The notes: generated by a model from the letters alone, not told the origin. Shown: positions 39,783 through 48,747, counted from the stretch's first letter. The stretch is DNA of 64,000 nucleotides from Polymorphobacter multimanifer (GCF_014205635.1 NZ_JACIIV010000019.1:1-64000), one strand, 5' to 3'. A program made the numbers and translations.

Positions 39783-40442
39783 ATGCGTGTGCTGATTGTC
39801 GAGGACGAGCCGAACTTGCAGCGGCAGCTGCGGGATGCGCTCGAGGGTGCCGGCTATGCCGTTGATGCGGCTAGCGATGGCGAGGACGGGCATTTTCTGG
39901 GCGCGACCGAAAGCTATGATGCCGTGGTGCTCGACCTGGGGCTTCCGGAGATCGACGGACTGACGGTGCTCGAGCGCTGGCGTGGTGAAGGCCATGCGAT
40001 GCCGGTGCTGGTGCTGACGGCACGCGACCGCTGGAGCGACAAGGTGGCAGGGCTCGATGCCGGGGCCGATGACTATCTGGCAAAGCCGTTCCAGACCGAA
40101 GAGCTGGTCGCCCGGCTGCGGGCGCTGATCCGCCGGGCAGCTGGCCAGGCAAGCTCCGAGCTGAGCGCGGGCCCGGTGCGGCTCGATGCGCGATCGGGTC
40201 GGGTGACGCTGGAAGGCGAACCCGTGAAGATGACGGCGCAGGAGTTCAAGCTGCTCTCCTATCTGATGCACCACAAGGGCAAGGTTGTGAGCCGCACCGA
40301 GCTGATCGAACATATCTATGACCAGGATTTCGACCGCGATTCGAACACGATCGAAGTGTTCATCACCAGGATTCGCAAGAAGCTGGGCGCAGACCTGATC
40401 AGCACGACGCGTGGCCTTGGCTACAGCCTCAACGACAGCTGA
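39783..40442 (+). CDS. OmpR/PhoP-type response regulator
   Basis: The 219-residue protein has a receiver domain with the acidic pair ED at 8-9, phospho-acceptor Asp near 51 in VVLDLGLPEIDG, Thr in VLTARD, and Lys in AKPF. A winged-helix DNA-binding domain ends with VFITRIRKKLGADLISTTRGLGYSL. It is the middle gene of a PepSY-regulator-kinase set. Target genes cannot be seen. Confidence 0.95.
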   Translation: MRVLIVEDEPNLQRQLRDALEGAGYAVDAASDGEDGHFLGATESYDAVVLDLGLPEIDGLTVLERWRGEGHAMPVLVLTARDRWSDKVAGLDAGADDYLAKPFQTEELVARLRALIRRAAGQASSELSAGPVRLDARSGRVTLEGEPVKMTAQEFKLLSYLMHHKGKVVSRTELIEHIYDQDFDRDSNTIEVFITRIRKKLGADLISTTRGLGYSLNDS

Positions 40443-41850
40443 GCCTGCCGCCGAGGGGGTGACAGCCGAGCCGCCGCTGAGGCCGGCACGCTTCTGGCTT
40501 TCCGGATCACTGCGACTGCGGATGATTGCGCTGGCGGCGGCGTGGATCCTTCCGCTTCTGGGCTTGGGCGGCTTTGTGCTCGACAGGGTGCTGGTGAACG
40601 CCATCACCCAGAATTTTGATGGGCAGCTGGACTTTGCGCTGACGGCCATGGTCTCGGCAGCCGACATCGATGAGCAGGGCGATGTGCGGTTTTTGCGACC
40701 GCTGGGGGACCAGAGGTTCTTCGAACCGTATTCGGGGCTTTACTGGCAGGTTTCGGCGCCGGTGCGCGAGCCGTTCCGGTCAAGGTCGTTGTGGGACCGG
40801 ATCCTGGAGGCTGCACCTGCCGATGATTGCCGCGAGCCGTGCCGCTATGCGAGCCGGCGCTTTCCGGGTGAGTCGCTTCGCGTGGTGGGGCGGCATCTGA
40901 AGCTGCCGGGATCTTCGACGGTGTTCTACTTCCAGGTGGCGCAATCGACGCGCGACCTCGACCTGCAGATCGGCCAGCTGCGGGCGTTCCTGTTCTGGTT
41001 TCTGGCGTTGCTTGCCCTGGGGCTGCTGGCGCTTTCGGCGCTGCAATCGACCTATGGGCTTTCGCCGCTGCGGCGGGTGAGCCAGGCGATCGTCGCGATC
41101 CGCAGCGGCACGGCGAGCCGCGTGCAGGAGAATTTTCCGGTCGAGATTGCGCCTTTGGTGAGCGAAATCAATGAACTGCTGGAGCATGGCGAGCGACAGG
41201 CGGAGGCAGCGCAGCGCCATGCCGGCAATTTGGCGCATGCGTTGAAGACGCCGATGAGCGTGCTGGTGGGCGCGGCGCATGGCCGTCAGGACCCGCTGGC
41301 GGACACGGTCGAAGCGCAGGTGAACATCATGCGCCGGCATGTCGACCACCAGCTGGCGCGGGCACGAGCGATGGGGCGGCGTGGCGAATCGAGTGCGCGC
41401 ACGCCGGTGTGGCCGAGCTTGCAGGCAATCGTGCGGACGGTGGGGCGGATCAATGCGATACGCGGCGTGACGATCGACATGGCCGGCGACAAGGGGGCCG
41501 TGTTCCGGGGTGAGCGGCAGGACCTGGAGGAGATGCTCGGCAACCTCATCGACAATGCCGCCTTGCACGGTGGTGGCCGGGTTTTCGTGACGGTGGAGGC
41601 CGGTGACGGCTTTCTGGACATTCTGATCGAGGATGACGGGCGCGGCATCGCGCCTGCGGACCGCGAGCGCATTTTTGCGCGTGGCGAGCGGCTGGATACC
41701 GACAAGCCGGGCACCGGGCTCGGGCTGGCGATCGTGCGCGATGTGGCCGAGATCTATGGCGGGCAGGTGATGCTCGACGAAAGCGAGGACCTTGGTGGCC
41801 TGCTGGTCCGGCTGAGGCTGCCTGCGGCGGTGGCAGCCGGATTGGCCTAG
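40411..41850 (+). CDS. Sensor histidine kinase (PhoQ-like)
   Basis: The 479-residue kinase has a membrane helix near 38-58, a periplasmic sensor region of about 130 residues, and a second helix near 190-210. These are followed by a HAMP-like linker, the H-box AHALKTPM with the phosphorylated His near 275, and the ATPase domain with NLIDNAALHG, DDGRGI and GTGLGLAIV. The H-box form is that of PhoQ-type kinases. The start is uncertain: GTG at 40411 overlaps the regulator by 32 bp; a GTG at 40459 with a GAGGGG nearby is an alternative. Its TAG stop shares the bases CTAG with the convergent chorismate mutase stop. Confidence 0.93.
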   Translation: MALATASTTAEPAAEGVTAEPPLRPARFWLSGSLRLRMIALAAAWILPLLGLGGFVLDRVLVNAITQNFDGQLDFALTAMVSAADIDEQGDVRFLRPLGDQRFFEPYSGLYWQVSAPVREPFRSRSLWDRILEAAPADDCREPCRYASRRFPGESLRVVGRHLKLPGSSTVFYFQVAQSTRDLDLQIGQLRAFLFWFLALLALGLLALSALQSTYGLSPLRRVSQAIVAIRSGTASRVQENFPVEIAPLVSEINELLEHGERQAEAAQRHAGNLAHALKTPMSVLVGAAHGRQDPLADTVEAQVNIMRRHVDHQLARARAMGRRGESSARTPVWPSLQAIVRTVGRINAIRGVTIDMAGDKGAVFRGERQDLEEMLGNLIDNAALHGGGRVFVTVEAGDGFLDILIEDDGRGIAPADRERIFARGERLDTDKPGTGLGLAIVRDVAEIYGGQVMLDESEDLGGLLVRLRLPAAVAAGLA

Positions 41851-42158
41851 CTTGTTGCCGCGCTCGCTTGGTGGTGGCGGATCACCTCGTCGATGACGAA
41901 TCGCAGGAATTTCTCCGAGAATTCAGGGTCGAGACGCGCTGATTCGGCGAGGGCGCGCAACCTTGCGACCTGCTCGGCCTCGCGACCCGGATCGGCCGGG
42001 GGCATACCGGTCTCGGCCTTGTAGCGGCCGACGGCCTGGGTGATCTTGAACCGCTCGGCGAGCATGAAAATGAGGGCAGCATCGATGTTGTCGATGCTTT
42101 CCCGGTATCTTTTGAGGGTTTCGTCGGCCACGCAGTGCTCCGATTGGTTGCTGGCCAT
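41847..42158 (-). CDS. Chorismate mutase (AroQ class)
   Basis: The 103-residue all-helical protein has the AroQ pattern: an early RYRESIDNIDAALIFMLAERFKIT stretch with the catalytic Arg, then VGRYKAETG with the catalytic Lys, and a late R-L-x-P-E-F-x-x-x-(F/L) block. It converts chorismate to prephenate for Phe and Tyr synthesis. No prephenate dehydratase domain is attached. The start at 42158 was chosen because the preceding 15 residues are basic and unlike the family. Confidence 0.9.
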   Translation of the reverse strand: MASNQSEHCVADETLKRYRESIDNIDAALIFMLAERFKITQAVGRYKAETGMPPADPGREAEQVARLRALAESARLDPEFSEKFLRFVIDEVIRHHQASAATS

Positions 42159-42232
42159 CACTTTTGCGGCGGATGCGCGCGGACGCAAGCGGCAGACTTG
42201 CACGCGCCTCGCCTTGGGGTAAGGAAGATCGC

Positions 42233-43246
42233 GTGACTGCCAAGGTTCTTTCGCTTCGCCCGCGGGGCACGCCCTCGCTTTCCGGCCTGATGGTGCTGGC
42301 AGGCCCGGGTCTGACCGCGGTCAACCATGTCATCATCGACCGGATGCAATCGCCGGTGGCGCTGATTCCCGAGCTTGCCGGGCATTTGATTGCCGGTGGC
42401 GGCAAGCGGCTGCGGCCGATGCTGACGCTTGGTTGTGCGGCCTTGCTCGATTATGGCGGCACGCGCCACCACAAGCTCGCGGCGGCCGTGGAGTTCATCC
42501 ATACCGCGACGCTGCTGCACGACGATGTTGTCGATGCCTCGGGGCTGCGGCGCGGCAAGGCGACTGCCAACCGGCTCTGGGGCAACCCGGCGAGCGTGCT
42601 GGTGGGGGATTTCCTGTTCAGCCGCGCGTTCGAGCTGATGGTGGAGGATGGCTCGCTGCGGGTGCTGAAGATCCTGAGTTCGGCGTCGGCGATCATTGCC
42701 GAGGGCGAGGTGGCGCAGTTGACCGCACAGCGCGAGGTGGAAACCAGCGAGGATCGGTATCTGGAGATCATCACCGCCAAGACGGCGGCGTTGTTCTCGG
42801 CAGCGTGCCAGATTTCCGGCGTGGTCGCCGAGCGCGGGCCGGATGTGGAAAATGCGCTCGAATCCTATGGCCGCAATCTCGGGATCGCCTTCCAGCTGGT
42901 CGATGATGCGATCGATTTCGTGTCCGACGCCGACACCATGGGCAAGGATGTGGGCGATGATTTCCGCGATGGCAAGGTGACGTTGCCGATCATCCTCGCC
43001 TATGCGCGCGGCTCGGAGGATGAACGCCAGTTCTGGCGCGACGCGATGCGCGGCAAGCGTGTGGGGCCGGAAGATCTGATCGAGGCGCAGCGGCTGCTGG
43101 GCACGAGCAATGCCATTTCCGACACGATGGCGCGCGCCCGCCATTATGGCGCGCGGGCCATGGATGCGCTTTCGGGTTTCCCCAATGGGCCGGCGCGGCG
43201 GGCGCTGACGGAAACAGTGGAATTTGCCATCGCGCGGGCGTATTGA
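42233..43246 (+). CDS. Polyprenyl diphosphate synthase (octaprenyl/decaprenyl type)
   Basis: The 337-residue enzyme extends isoprenoid chains for ubiquinone side chains. It has the first Asp-rich motif LLHDDVVDAS near residue 97, preceded by GGGKRLRPML, and the second, QLVDDAIDF, near 223, followed by GKDVGDDFRDGKVTLP. The residues before the first motif lack bulky chain-stopping side chains close by, which suits a long-chain product. The GTG start follows AAGGAAG. The next gene starts 7 bp downstream. Confidence 0.93.
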   Translation: MTAKVLSLRPRGTPSLSGLMVLAGPGLTAVNHVIIDRMQSPVALIPELAGHLIAGGGKRLRPMLTLGCAALLDYGGTRHHKLAAAVEFIHTATLLHDDVVDASGLRRGKATANRLWGNPASVLVGDFLFSRAFELMVEDGSLRVLKILSSASAIIAEGEVAQLTAQREVETSEDRYLEIITAKTAALFSAACQISGVVAERGPDVENALESYGRNLGIAFQLVDDAIDFVSDADTMGKDVGDDFRDGKVTLPIILAYARGSEDERQFWRDAMRGKRVGPEDLIEAQRLLGTSNAISDTMARARHYGARAMDALSGFPNGPARRALTETVEFAIARAY

Positions 43247-43253
43247 GCCGATC

Positions 43254-43535
43254 ATGCCTGACGCCCGCCTCTACCAGCGCCCCAAGAGCGCCATGCAAAG
43301 TGGCCGGGCGCGCACGGGGGAATGGCTGCTGGAATGGGAGCGCGACGAGCCGCAGCGCCCCGATCCGCTGACGGGCTGGGCGGGATCGGGGGACACCGAG
43401 ACGCAGATCCAGCTTCGGTTTCCGTCCCGCGAGGCGGCCCTTGCCTATGCGGTTGCGCAGGGCCTGACGGTAGAAATCTTGCCGCTAGGGCCCAGACATT
43501 TGAAATTGCAGGCATATTCCGACAATTTCAGATAG
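43254..43535 (+). CDS. NDUFS4-like ETC complex I subunit family protein
   Basis: The 93-residue protein has the NDUFS4/ETC_C1 pattern: an N-terminal YQRPKSAMQSGRARTGEW, a central DPLTGWAGSGDTETQIQLRFPSREAALAYA, and a basic C terminus. In alphaproteobacteria this is an accessory subunit of NADH dehydrogenase at the membrane, encoded away from the nuo operon. It probably shares a transcript with the polyprenyl synthase, which fits a respiratory-chain theme (quinone plus complex I). A tRNA follows after 6 bp. Confidence 0.92.
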   Translation: MPDARLYQRPKSAMQSGRARTGEWLLEWERDEPQRPDPLTGWAGSGDTETQIQLRFPSREAALAYAVAQGLTVEILPLGPRHLKLQAYSDNFR

Positions 43536-43541
43536 GGTTCA

Positions 43542-43618
43542 GCACCCGTAGCTCAGCCGGATAGAGCACGTGCCTTCTAAGCTCGGGGTCGCAGGTTCAA
43601 GTCCTGCCGGGTGCGCCA
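43542..43618 (+). tRNA. tRNA-Arg (anticodon TCT)
   Basis: The 77-nt gene has acceptor GCACCCG/CGGGTGC, D stem GCTC/GAGC, anticodon stem CGTGC/GCTCG with loop CTTCTAA, T stem GCAGG/CCTGC, and encoded CCA. The anticodon TCT reads AGA/AGG. The middle pair of the anticodon stem is T-T rather than a Watson-Crick pair. All other stems pair. Confidence 0.93.
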
Positions 43619-43644
43619 ACTACCATGCCGGAGACTGTCGATCG

Positions 43645-43703
43645 CCACGGGCAAGGGCAGGGTAGCCTTGACGGGCGCGCTGCCGCCGAACGCTTGCCCG
43701 TGG
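43645..43703. other. Long inverted repeat between tRNA-Arg and the molybdenum hydroxylase operon
   Basis: Arms CCACGGGCAAG and CTTGCCCGTGG (11 bp, perfect) flank 37 bases that can also pair through GGCAG/CTGCC. It lies between the tRNA 3' end and the stop of the convergent molybdenum-subunit gene and could terminate both. There is no T tract. Confidence 0.6.
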
Positions 43704-43743
43704 GATCAACGGGTGCCGCGTCGCAGATCGTGCAGGCGGAACG

Positions 43744-45948
43744 TCATGGTGCTTCCAGCTCGGCGATGATTTTGTCGGGCGTGAACGGGAAGCTGCGAAG
43801 GCGAACCCCGCAAGCATCATGGATAGCGTTGCCGATCGCCCCGGCTGCGCCGCAAATGCCGAGTTCGCCGACCCCCTTGGCTTGCAGCGGACTGGCGGCC
43901 GGATCGCGCTCGTCCACCAGCACCACGTCGAGGTGCGGCACGTCGAGGCTGACGGGGATGTGGTATTCGGCCAGGTCGGGATTGACGATATGGCCGTGGC
44001 GCTTGTCGAAGATATTTTCTTCGGTGAGCGCACTGCCAATGCCCCATACCATCCCGCCCATGCACTGCGAGATGGCGGTCTTCTCGTTGAGAACGCGGCC
44101 GCAAACGAACGCGCCGGTGAAGCGCCGGACGCGCACCTCTCCGCTATAGGCGTTGACCGCGACTTCGGTGAAGAAGGCGCCGTACATCGCCGACGAGAAC
44201 GAGTCCGATATCGCGCCGTCCTTGAAATGCCCGACCTCCTCGATCTCGTCGCCCTTGAGCAGATCGGGAAGGGCGATGCTTTGGCCGCGCACGGTGGCGA
44301 AGCCATCCTTCAGGGTGAGCTCTTCGTCGGTGCAGTCGAGCCGCTTCGCCAGGCGCTCGCGAATGCCCTCGCAGGCGAGGAACACGGCCGAGCCTGTCGA
44401 CGGCGCACCCCAGCTGCCGCCGGAGCCTGACCCTGGCGGAAAGGATGAATCCCCGAGCCGCACAAGGACGTCCTTGATGTCCAGCCCGAGCATCTCGGCG
44501 GCGATCTGGCCGAGGATGGTGTAGGTGCCGGTGCCGATGTCAGTCATGTCGCTTGCGACGGCAGCAGTGCCATCCGGGTAGAGCGTCACGCGCGCTTCGG
44601 CTTCGTTCAAATTGTGGACCCGTGTGGCTGTCGCCATGCCTGTGCCGATCCACCACTCGCCTTCGCGGGTGTGGCATGGCCGACGCGGCCCGACGTCCCA
44701 TCCGAACCGCTCGGCGCCGGTCTTCAGGCACTCGGCGAGCGGGCGCGAGCTGTAGGGGATGTCCTTGGCGGGGTGGCGATCGGGAATGTTGCGCAGCCGC
44801 AATTCGACCGGATCGATACCGATGATGACGGCAAGTTCGTCCATCGCACCTTCGAGCGCCTGCATGCCGACCGCTTCACCGGGCGCCCGGACCGATCCTG
44901 CGGTCAACAGGTTCAACCGCGCCACGTCGATCCGGAGGGTGCGGTTCTCGCCCGGATAGAGGTATTCGCTCGCTTGGGTGACAGGCTCGGCGAAACTCTC
45001 GCCCGGCAGGTTCGAAACGCGCCCTTCGTGCCCGAAGCCGGTGAGGCGGCCTTCGGAGTCGGCCGCCAGGCGCAGTCGTTGCGTGGTTTCCGATCGCCGC
45101 ATCACGGACTGGAAGACTTGCTGGCGCGAGAGCACGACGCGAACCGGCCGCCCCAGCTCGATGGCGGCGACCGAGGCAGCGGCCACATCGGCGCTGATGC
45201 CGAGCTTGGAGCCGAAGCCGCCGCCGACATAGGGCGAGAGCAGGCGCACATTCTCGGGCGCCAGCCCCATGGAATCGGCAAGCTCCTTCACATTGTACTT
45301 GAGCATCTGCAGGCTGGCGTGGACCGTCAGCGTGGTGCCGTCCCATTGCGCGATGCTGGCGTGCGGCTCCATCGGAGCGCTGTTGTGGCATTCGGTCGTG
45401 TAGGTCACGTCGACTGCATGCGCGGCTTCGCTTATCGCCCGGTCGAGATTGCCCTGGATCGTCGGCTCGCCGGAGGTCTCGGTGGGCAGCGCGCGGGCAT
45501 GCTGGTCGATCACGGCATCATCGTCTTCCCGGTATGTGATCTGCAATCGCTTCGCCGCTTCCCGCGCCTGCTCGAATGTTTCTGCGACGACCAATGCGAT
45601 CGGCTGGCCCCGGTAGGCGACTTGCCGCACCTTGCGAACGGGCGACTCGCCGGCACCGCCTTGCGCCGCCCGCGCCGTCATCCGGTCGTTCGAGATGACC
45701 GCGATCACGCCCGGCATGTTCAAAACCGACGCTTCGTCGATCGCGGTGACCTCCCCCTTGGCGATGGTGGCGGTCACCAGCACGCCTTCGGCACAGTTGT
45801 CTATGGCGTACTCGGCCGCGTAGAGCGCGCTCCCCGTGACCTTTGCCGGTCCGTCAAGCCGGTCGAGCGGCTTGCCGATCACGCCTTGCACCATGGCATC
45901 GAGGCGGTTGCGATCGTCCGGCTGATCCATGCTGAGGGTGCGGGTCAT
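43744..45948 (-). CDS. paoC: Aldehyde oxidoreductase molybdenum-binding subunit (PaoC/XdhA type)
   Basis: The 734-residue subunit carries the molybdopterin site of a xanthine-oxidase-family enzyme. It begins with the usual GKPLDRLDGPAKVTG and has the a/b hammerhead region. It also has VGGGFGSKLG, RAPGEAVGMQALEGAMDELA, the GSGSGGS cofactor loop, and GVGELGICGAAGAIGNAIHDACG near the C terminus, where the catalytic Glu lies. It ends a three-gene operon in the order 2Fe-2S, FAD, Mo, as in E. coli paoABC, and matches PaoC better than xanthine dehydrogenase. The substrate is probably an aromatic aldehyde, by analogy only. Confidence 0.9.
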   Translation of the reverse strand: MTRTLSMDQPDDRNRLDAMVQGVIGKPLDRLDGPAKVTGSALYAAEYAIDNCAEGVLVTATIAKGEVTAIDEASVLNMPGVIAVISNDRMTARAAQGGAGESPVRKVRQVAYRGQPIALVVAETFEQAREAAKRLQITYREDDDAVIDQHARALPTETSGEPTIQGNLDRAISEAAHAVDVTYTTECHNSAPMEPHASIAQWDGTTLTVHASLQMLKYNVKELADSMGLAPENVRLLSPYVGGGFGSKLGISADVAAASVAAIELGRPVRVVLSRQQVFQSVMRRSETTQRLRLAADSEGRLTGFGHEGRVSNLPGESFAEPVTQASEYLYPGENRTLRIDVARLNLLTAGSVRAPGEAVGMQALEGAMDELAVIIGIDPVELRLRNIPDRHPAKDIPYSSRPLAECLKTGAERFGWDVGPRRPCHTREGEWWIGTGMATATRVHNLNEAEARVTLYPDGTAAVASDMTDIGTGTYTILGQIAAEMLGLDIKDVLVRLGDSSFPPGSGSGGSWGAPSTGSAVFLACEGIRERLAKRLDCTDEELTLKDGFATVRGQSIALPDLLKGDEIEEVGHFKDGAISDSFSSAMYGAFFTEVAVNAYSGEVRVRRFTGAFVCGRVLNEKTAISQCMGGMVWGIGSALTEENIFDKRHGHIVNPDLAEYHIPVSLDVPHLDVVLVDERDPAASPLQAKGVGELGICGAAGAIGNAIHDACGVRLRSFPFTPDKIIAELEAP

Positions 45949-46925
45949 GTGGCGTCTCCGGTGGCTTCGCGCAGCACGGCCTTCAGGATTCGCCGCGCCA
46001 TCGGGATCTTGAAATCATTGGCACCCTGGCCGGTGGCACCCTCCAACAGGCGATCGGCCGCGGCATCGAACAGCGCGTCGGACGGGGCCTGGCCGGTGAG
46101 CAGGTCATCTATGCGGGTGTCGTGCCATGGCTTGTGTGCCAGCGCGCCGAACGCCAGCGATGCCGATGCGATGGCACCGCGGTCCATCCGCACCACCGCC
46201 GCGATGGAGACGAGCGCGAAGGCATAGGACGATCGGTCCCGCACCTTGCGGTAGATGTGCTTTCCGCCCGGCGGCGCCGGCAGCATGACCGCGGTGATGA
46301 CTTCGCCCGGTTCGAGGATGTTGTCGCGTTCGGGGGCGTCACCCGGAAGCCGATGGAATGCGCGAACGGGCACGCTGCGTGCCTGTCCGTCTCGACCCGC
46401 GATCTCGACGGTGGCATCGAGCGCGCAAAGGGCAACGGCCATGTCACCCGGATAGGTCGCGATGCAGGCATCGCTGGCGCCGAGGATCGCGTGGATGCGG
46501 TTGAAGCCGCCGATGGCCGAGCAGCCGCTGCCGGGGGCGCGCTTGTTGCAGGGCATGTCAGTATTGTAGAAATAGTAGCAGCGGGTACGCTGGCACAGGT
46601 TGCCGGCGGTGGTTGCCATGTTGCGCAACTGGAAGGTGGCGCCGGCAAGGATCGCCCGCGCCAGGACCGGGTAATCGCGCCGGATCCGCTCGTCGGCAGC
46701 GCAGGCGCTGTTGGAGACGAGTGCTCCGATCCGCAGGCCATCGCCATGGGTTTCGATGCCGCCGAGCGGCAGGCGGTTGATATCGACGAGAGCGTCGGGC
46801 GTTTCCACTTCAAGCTTCATCAGGTCGAGCAGATTTGTCCCGCCTGCGATCGGGCGCGCGCCATCGCCGGCCAGCCGGGCGGCGTGGTCGAGATCGGTGG
46901 CGCGGCTGTATGCGAATGGTCTCAT
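45945..46925 (-). CDS. paoB: Aldehyde oxidoreductase FAD-binding subunit (PaoB type)
   Basis: The 326-residue subunit has the FAD-binding ARPIAGGTNLLDLMKLEV motif early and LRNMATTAGNLCQRTRC in the middle. The cysteines in this stretch and in PCNKRAPGSGCSAIGG fit the extra [4Fe-4S] cluster known in PaoB. It passes electrons from the 2Fe-2S subunit to FAD. It overlaps both neighbours by four bases (ATGA), so the three subunits are translationally coupled. Confidence 0.9.
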   Translation of the reverse strand: MRPFAYSRATDLDHAARLAGDGARPIAGGTNLLDLMKLEVETPDALVDINRLPLGGIETHGDGLRIGALVSNSACAADERIRRDYPVLARAILAGATFQLRNMATTAGNLCQRTRCYYFYNTDMPCNKRAPGSGCSAIGGFNRIHAILGASDACIATYPGDMAVALCALDATVEIAGRDGQARSVPVRAFHRLPGDAPERDNILEPGEVITAVMLPAPPGGKHIYRKVRDRSSYAFALVSIAAVVRMDRGAIASASLAFGALAHKPWHDTRIDDLLTGQAPSDALFDAAADRLLEGATGQGANDFKIPMARRILKAVLREATGDAT

Positions 46926-47422
46926 TGCTCGCGCTCCATCACGTCGACGATGGCATCCACGATGTTCGAATAGGCGCCGCAGCGGCAGAGGTTACCGCTC
47001 ATCCGCTCGCGGATTTCCTCGCGTGTCAGCCGGACCGCACCGGACAGGTCCTCGCTCACGAAGCTCGGCCAGTTGCTGGCCGCTTCGGCGAGCATGGCCT
47101 TGGCCGAACAGATCTGCCCCGGGGTGCAATAGCCGCACTGGTAACCGTCGTGCCTGACGAATGCTGCCTGGATCGGATCGAGATTGTCGGGGGTGCCGAG
47201 CCCTTCGATTGTGGTAATGCTTTCGCCATCATGCATGATCGCGAGCGTGAGACATGCGTTGATGCGCTGGCCATTCACCAGCACGGTGCAGGCGCCGCAC
47301 TGGCCGTGATCGCAGCCTTTCTTCGTTCCCGTGAGATTGCAATCGCGGCGCAGGAAATCGAGCAGAGTGGTGCGGGGGTCTCCCGCGAAATCATGATCAT
47401 GGCCGTTTATCGTCAGAGGCAT
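46922..47422 (-). CDS. paoA: Aldehyde oxidoreductase 2Fe-2S subunit (PaoA type)
   Basis: The 166-residue subunit has the plant-ferredoxin-type cluster motif GCDHGQCGACTV and the second cluster in QCGYCTPGQI with GNLCRCGAYSNI. It carries electrons out of the molybdenum site. The ATG at 47422 follows GGGAGA. E. coli PaoA has a Tat signal; none is present here, so this complex probably stays in the cytoplasm. It is the first gene of the operon. Confidence 0.9.
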   Translation of the reverse strand: MPLTINGHDHDFAGDPRTTLLDFLRRDCNLTGTKKGCDHGQCGACTVLVNGQRINACLTLAIMHDGESITTIEGLGTPDNLDPIQAAFVRHDGYQCGYCTPGQICSAKAMLAEAASNWPSFVSEDLSGAVRLTREEIRERMSGNLCRCGAYSNIVDAIVDVMEREQ

Positions 47423-47655
47423 CGGGCTCTCCCTTGCTTCGGGAACAACGGGGCCGCCGGCAATTCGATCCACCTGCACCGCCAAACATGCCGCAACGCG
47501 GGTGTGGGTTCCATTTGGCCGGCTATGGGAAATTTCGCCCGAGGTTCATTGCCGGGTGATCGAAATTCGATCGGTCATCGCTACAAAGCCTTTGCCGCAA
47601 TGCCGGTGGTTCGCGCCCTGCGCGCCTGATCCGGCCGCTGAGCAGCACCATTGTC

Positions 47656-47970
47656 TCAGGTCGCGGAGCCATCCTTGCTTTCGTATCGCTCGCGCTCATA
47701 GGGCTCCAGCCCGGAGTCCGGCGCAGCTTCGGGGAGGGCGTCGCCGGTGCGGCCACGCGCCGGGTTCGCTTCCGCCGGGCCGTCCGGCATTTCAGGCTCC
47801 TCACCAGCCGACGGTCCTGCATATTGCGGCACCATGCTCGGGCTCGGAGCTTCGTTCTGCCCGTGCGTCAGGCTGTGACCCATTTTGGCGCCAACCTCGC
47901 GCTGATCGGCCGCTGCCGCGGCGGCGTCCTCAACGGCCTTGCGGTCGGCTTTTGCGGGTTCATGGTCCAT
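47656..47970 (-). CDS. Small hydrophilic, probably disordered protein
   Basis: The 104-residue frame is rich in Ala, Glu, Pro, Gly and Asp, with no hydrophobic core. It begins MDHEPAKADRK and ends in a charged ERYESKDG tail. Such low-complexity acidic proteins occur as stress proteins in sphingomonads, but no family is recognised. AAGGA lies eight bases before the ATG at 47970. It stands alone between the paoABC promoter region and the spermidine-synthase-like gene. Confidence 0.5.
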   Translation of the reverse strand: MDHEPAKADRKAVEDAAAAAADQREVGAKMGHSLTHGQNEAPSPSMVPQYAGPSAGEEPEMPDGPAEANPARGRTGDALPEAAPDSGLEPYERERYESKDGSAT

Positions 47971-48075
47971 GTCAAGGTCCTTCCGACCGCGCGGGGCGGC
48001 GTGTTTCACTTGAAGCCAAAGCCTGGCGGGCTGACTGGTTCCCGCAGTGGCGGCTTCTTGCCACCCGGCGCTGGC

Positions 48076-48747
48076 TCAGCGCTTCGTGGCGAACCAGATG
48101 ACGTGCATGGCGCCCTTGCCATTCTCGCGCGCCCGGACGCGTACCGTCTCGACCGCAAAGCCTGCGCGTTGCAGCTGCCGCGCGAACGCGGGGTCGGACG
48201 ACGCCGACCAGACAGCGAGCACGCCGCCGGGGCGCAGTGCCTTGCGCGCATCGGCCAGCCCCTGATTGCCATAGAGCCCGTTGTTGGCGGGGCGCGTGAG
48301 ACCGTCCGGCCCGTTGTCGACGTCGAGCAGGATCGCATCGAACGTCGCTGTCGCCCGCCCGATCGTGGCAGCGACATCGCCCATTTCGACCGTCACGCGC
48401 GGATCGTCCAGACACCCGTCGGTGACCGCCGCCATCGGCCCGCGCGCCCAGGCGATGATGCCCGGCACCAGCTCGACGACGGTCACGCGCGCGTCCGCCC
48501 CCAGCCGACCGAGCACGGCGCGCAGCGTGAAGCCCATGCCATAGCCGCCGATGAGCAGATGCGCCGCCGGTCGGCCCGCGAGCCGATCGCATGCCATGGT
48601 GCCGAGCGCGACCTCGGAGCCGTGCATCCGTGTGCTCATCAGCTCGTTGCGCTCGAGCACGATCATGAAATCGCCGCCGCGCCGGAACAGCCGCAACGGT
48701 GGGCCGCCCGGCACATCGGCCACGTCGATGAGTTCACGCGGCGTCAT
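48076..48747 (-). CDS. Spermidine-synthase-like SAM-fold protein
   Basis: The 223-residue protein has the Rossmann methyltransferase fold with the spermidine-synthase arrangement: HLLIGGYGMGFTLRAVL for cofactor binding, VTVVELVPGIIAWA with the acidic residue, and DAILLDVDNGPDGLT after strand 4. The N-terminal beta-domain of true spermidine synthases is short here. It may be a polyamine aminopropyltransferase or a related methyltransferase. The ATG at 48747 starts the recognisable domain. Confidence 0.8.
   Translation of the reverse strand: MTPRELIDVADVPGGPPLRLFRRGGDFMIVLERNELMSTRMHGSEVALGTMACDRLAGRPAAHLLIGGYGMGFTLRAVLGRLGADARVTVVELVPGIIAWARGPMAAVTDGCLDDPRVTVEMGDVAATIGRATATFDAILLDVDNGPDGLTRPANNGLYGNQGLADARKALRPGGVLAVWSASSDPAFARQLQRAGFAVETVRVRARENGKGAMHVIWFATKR

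Noticed and set aside
44614-46227. Plus-strand open frame opposite the molybdenum hydroxylase genes
   Set aside because: No RBS, motif or domain, and it crosses the junction of two clear genes on the other strand.
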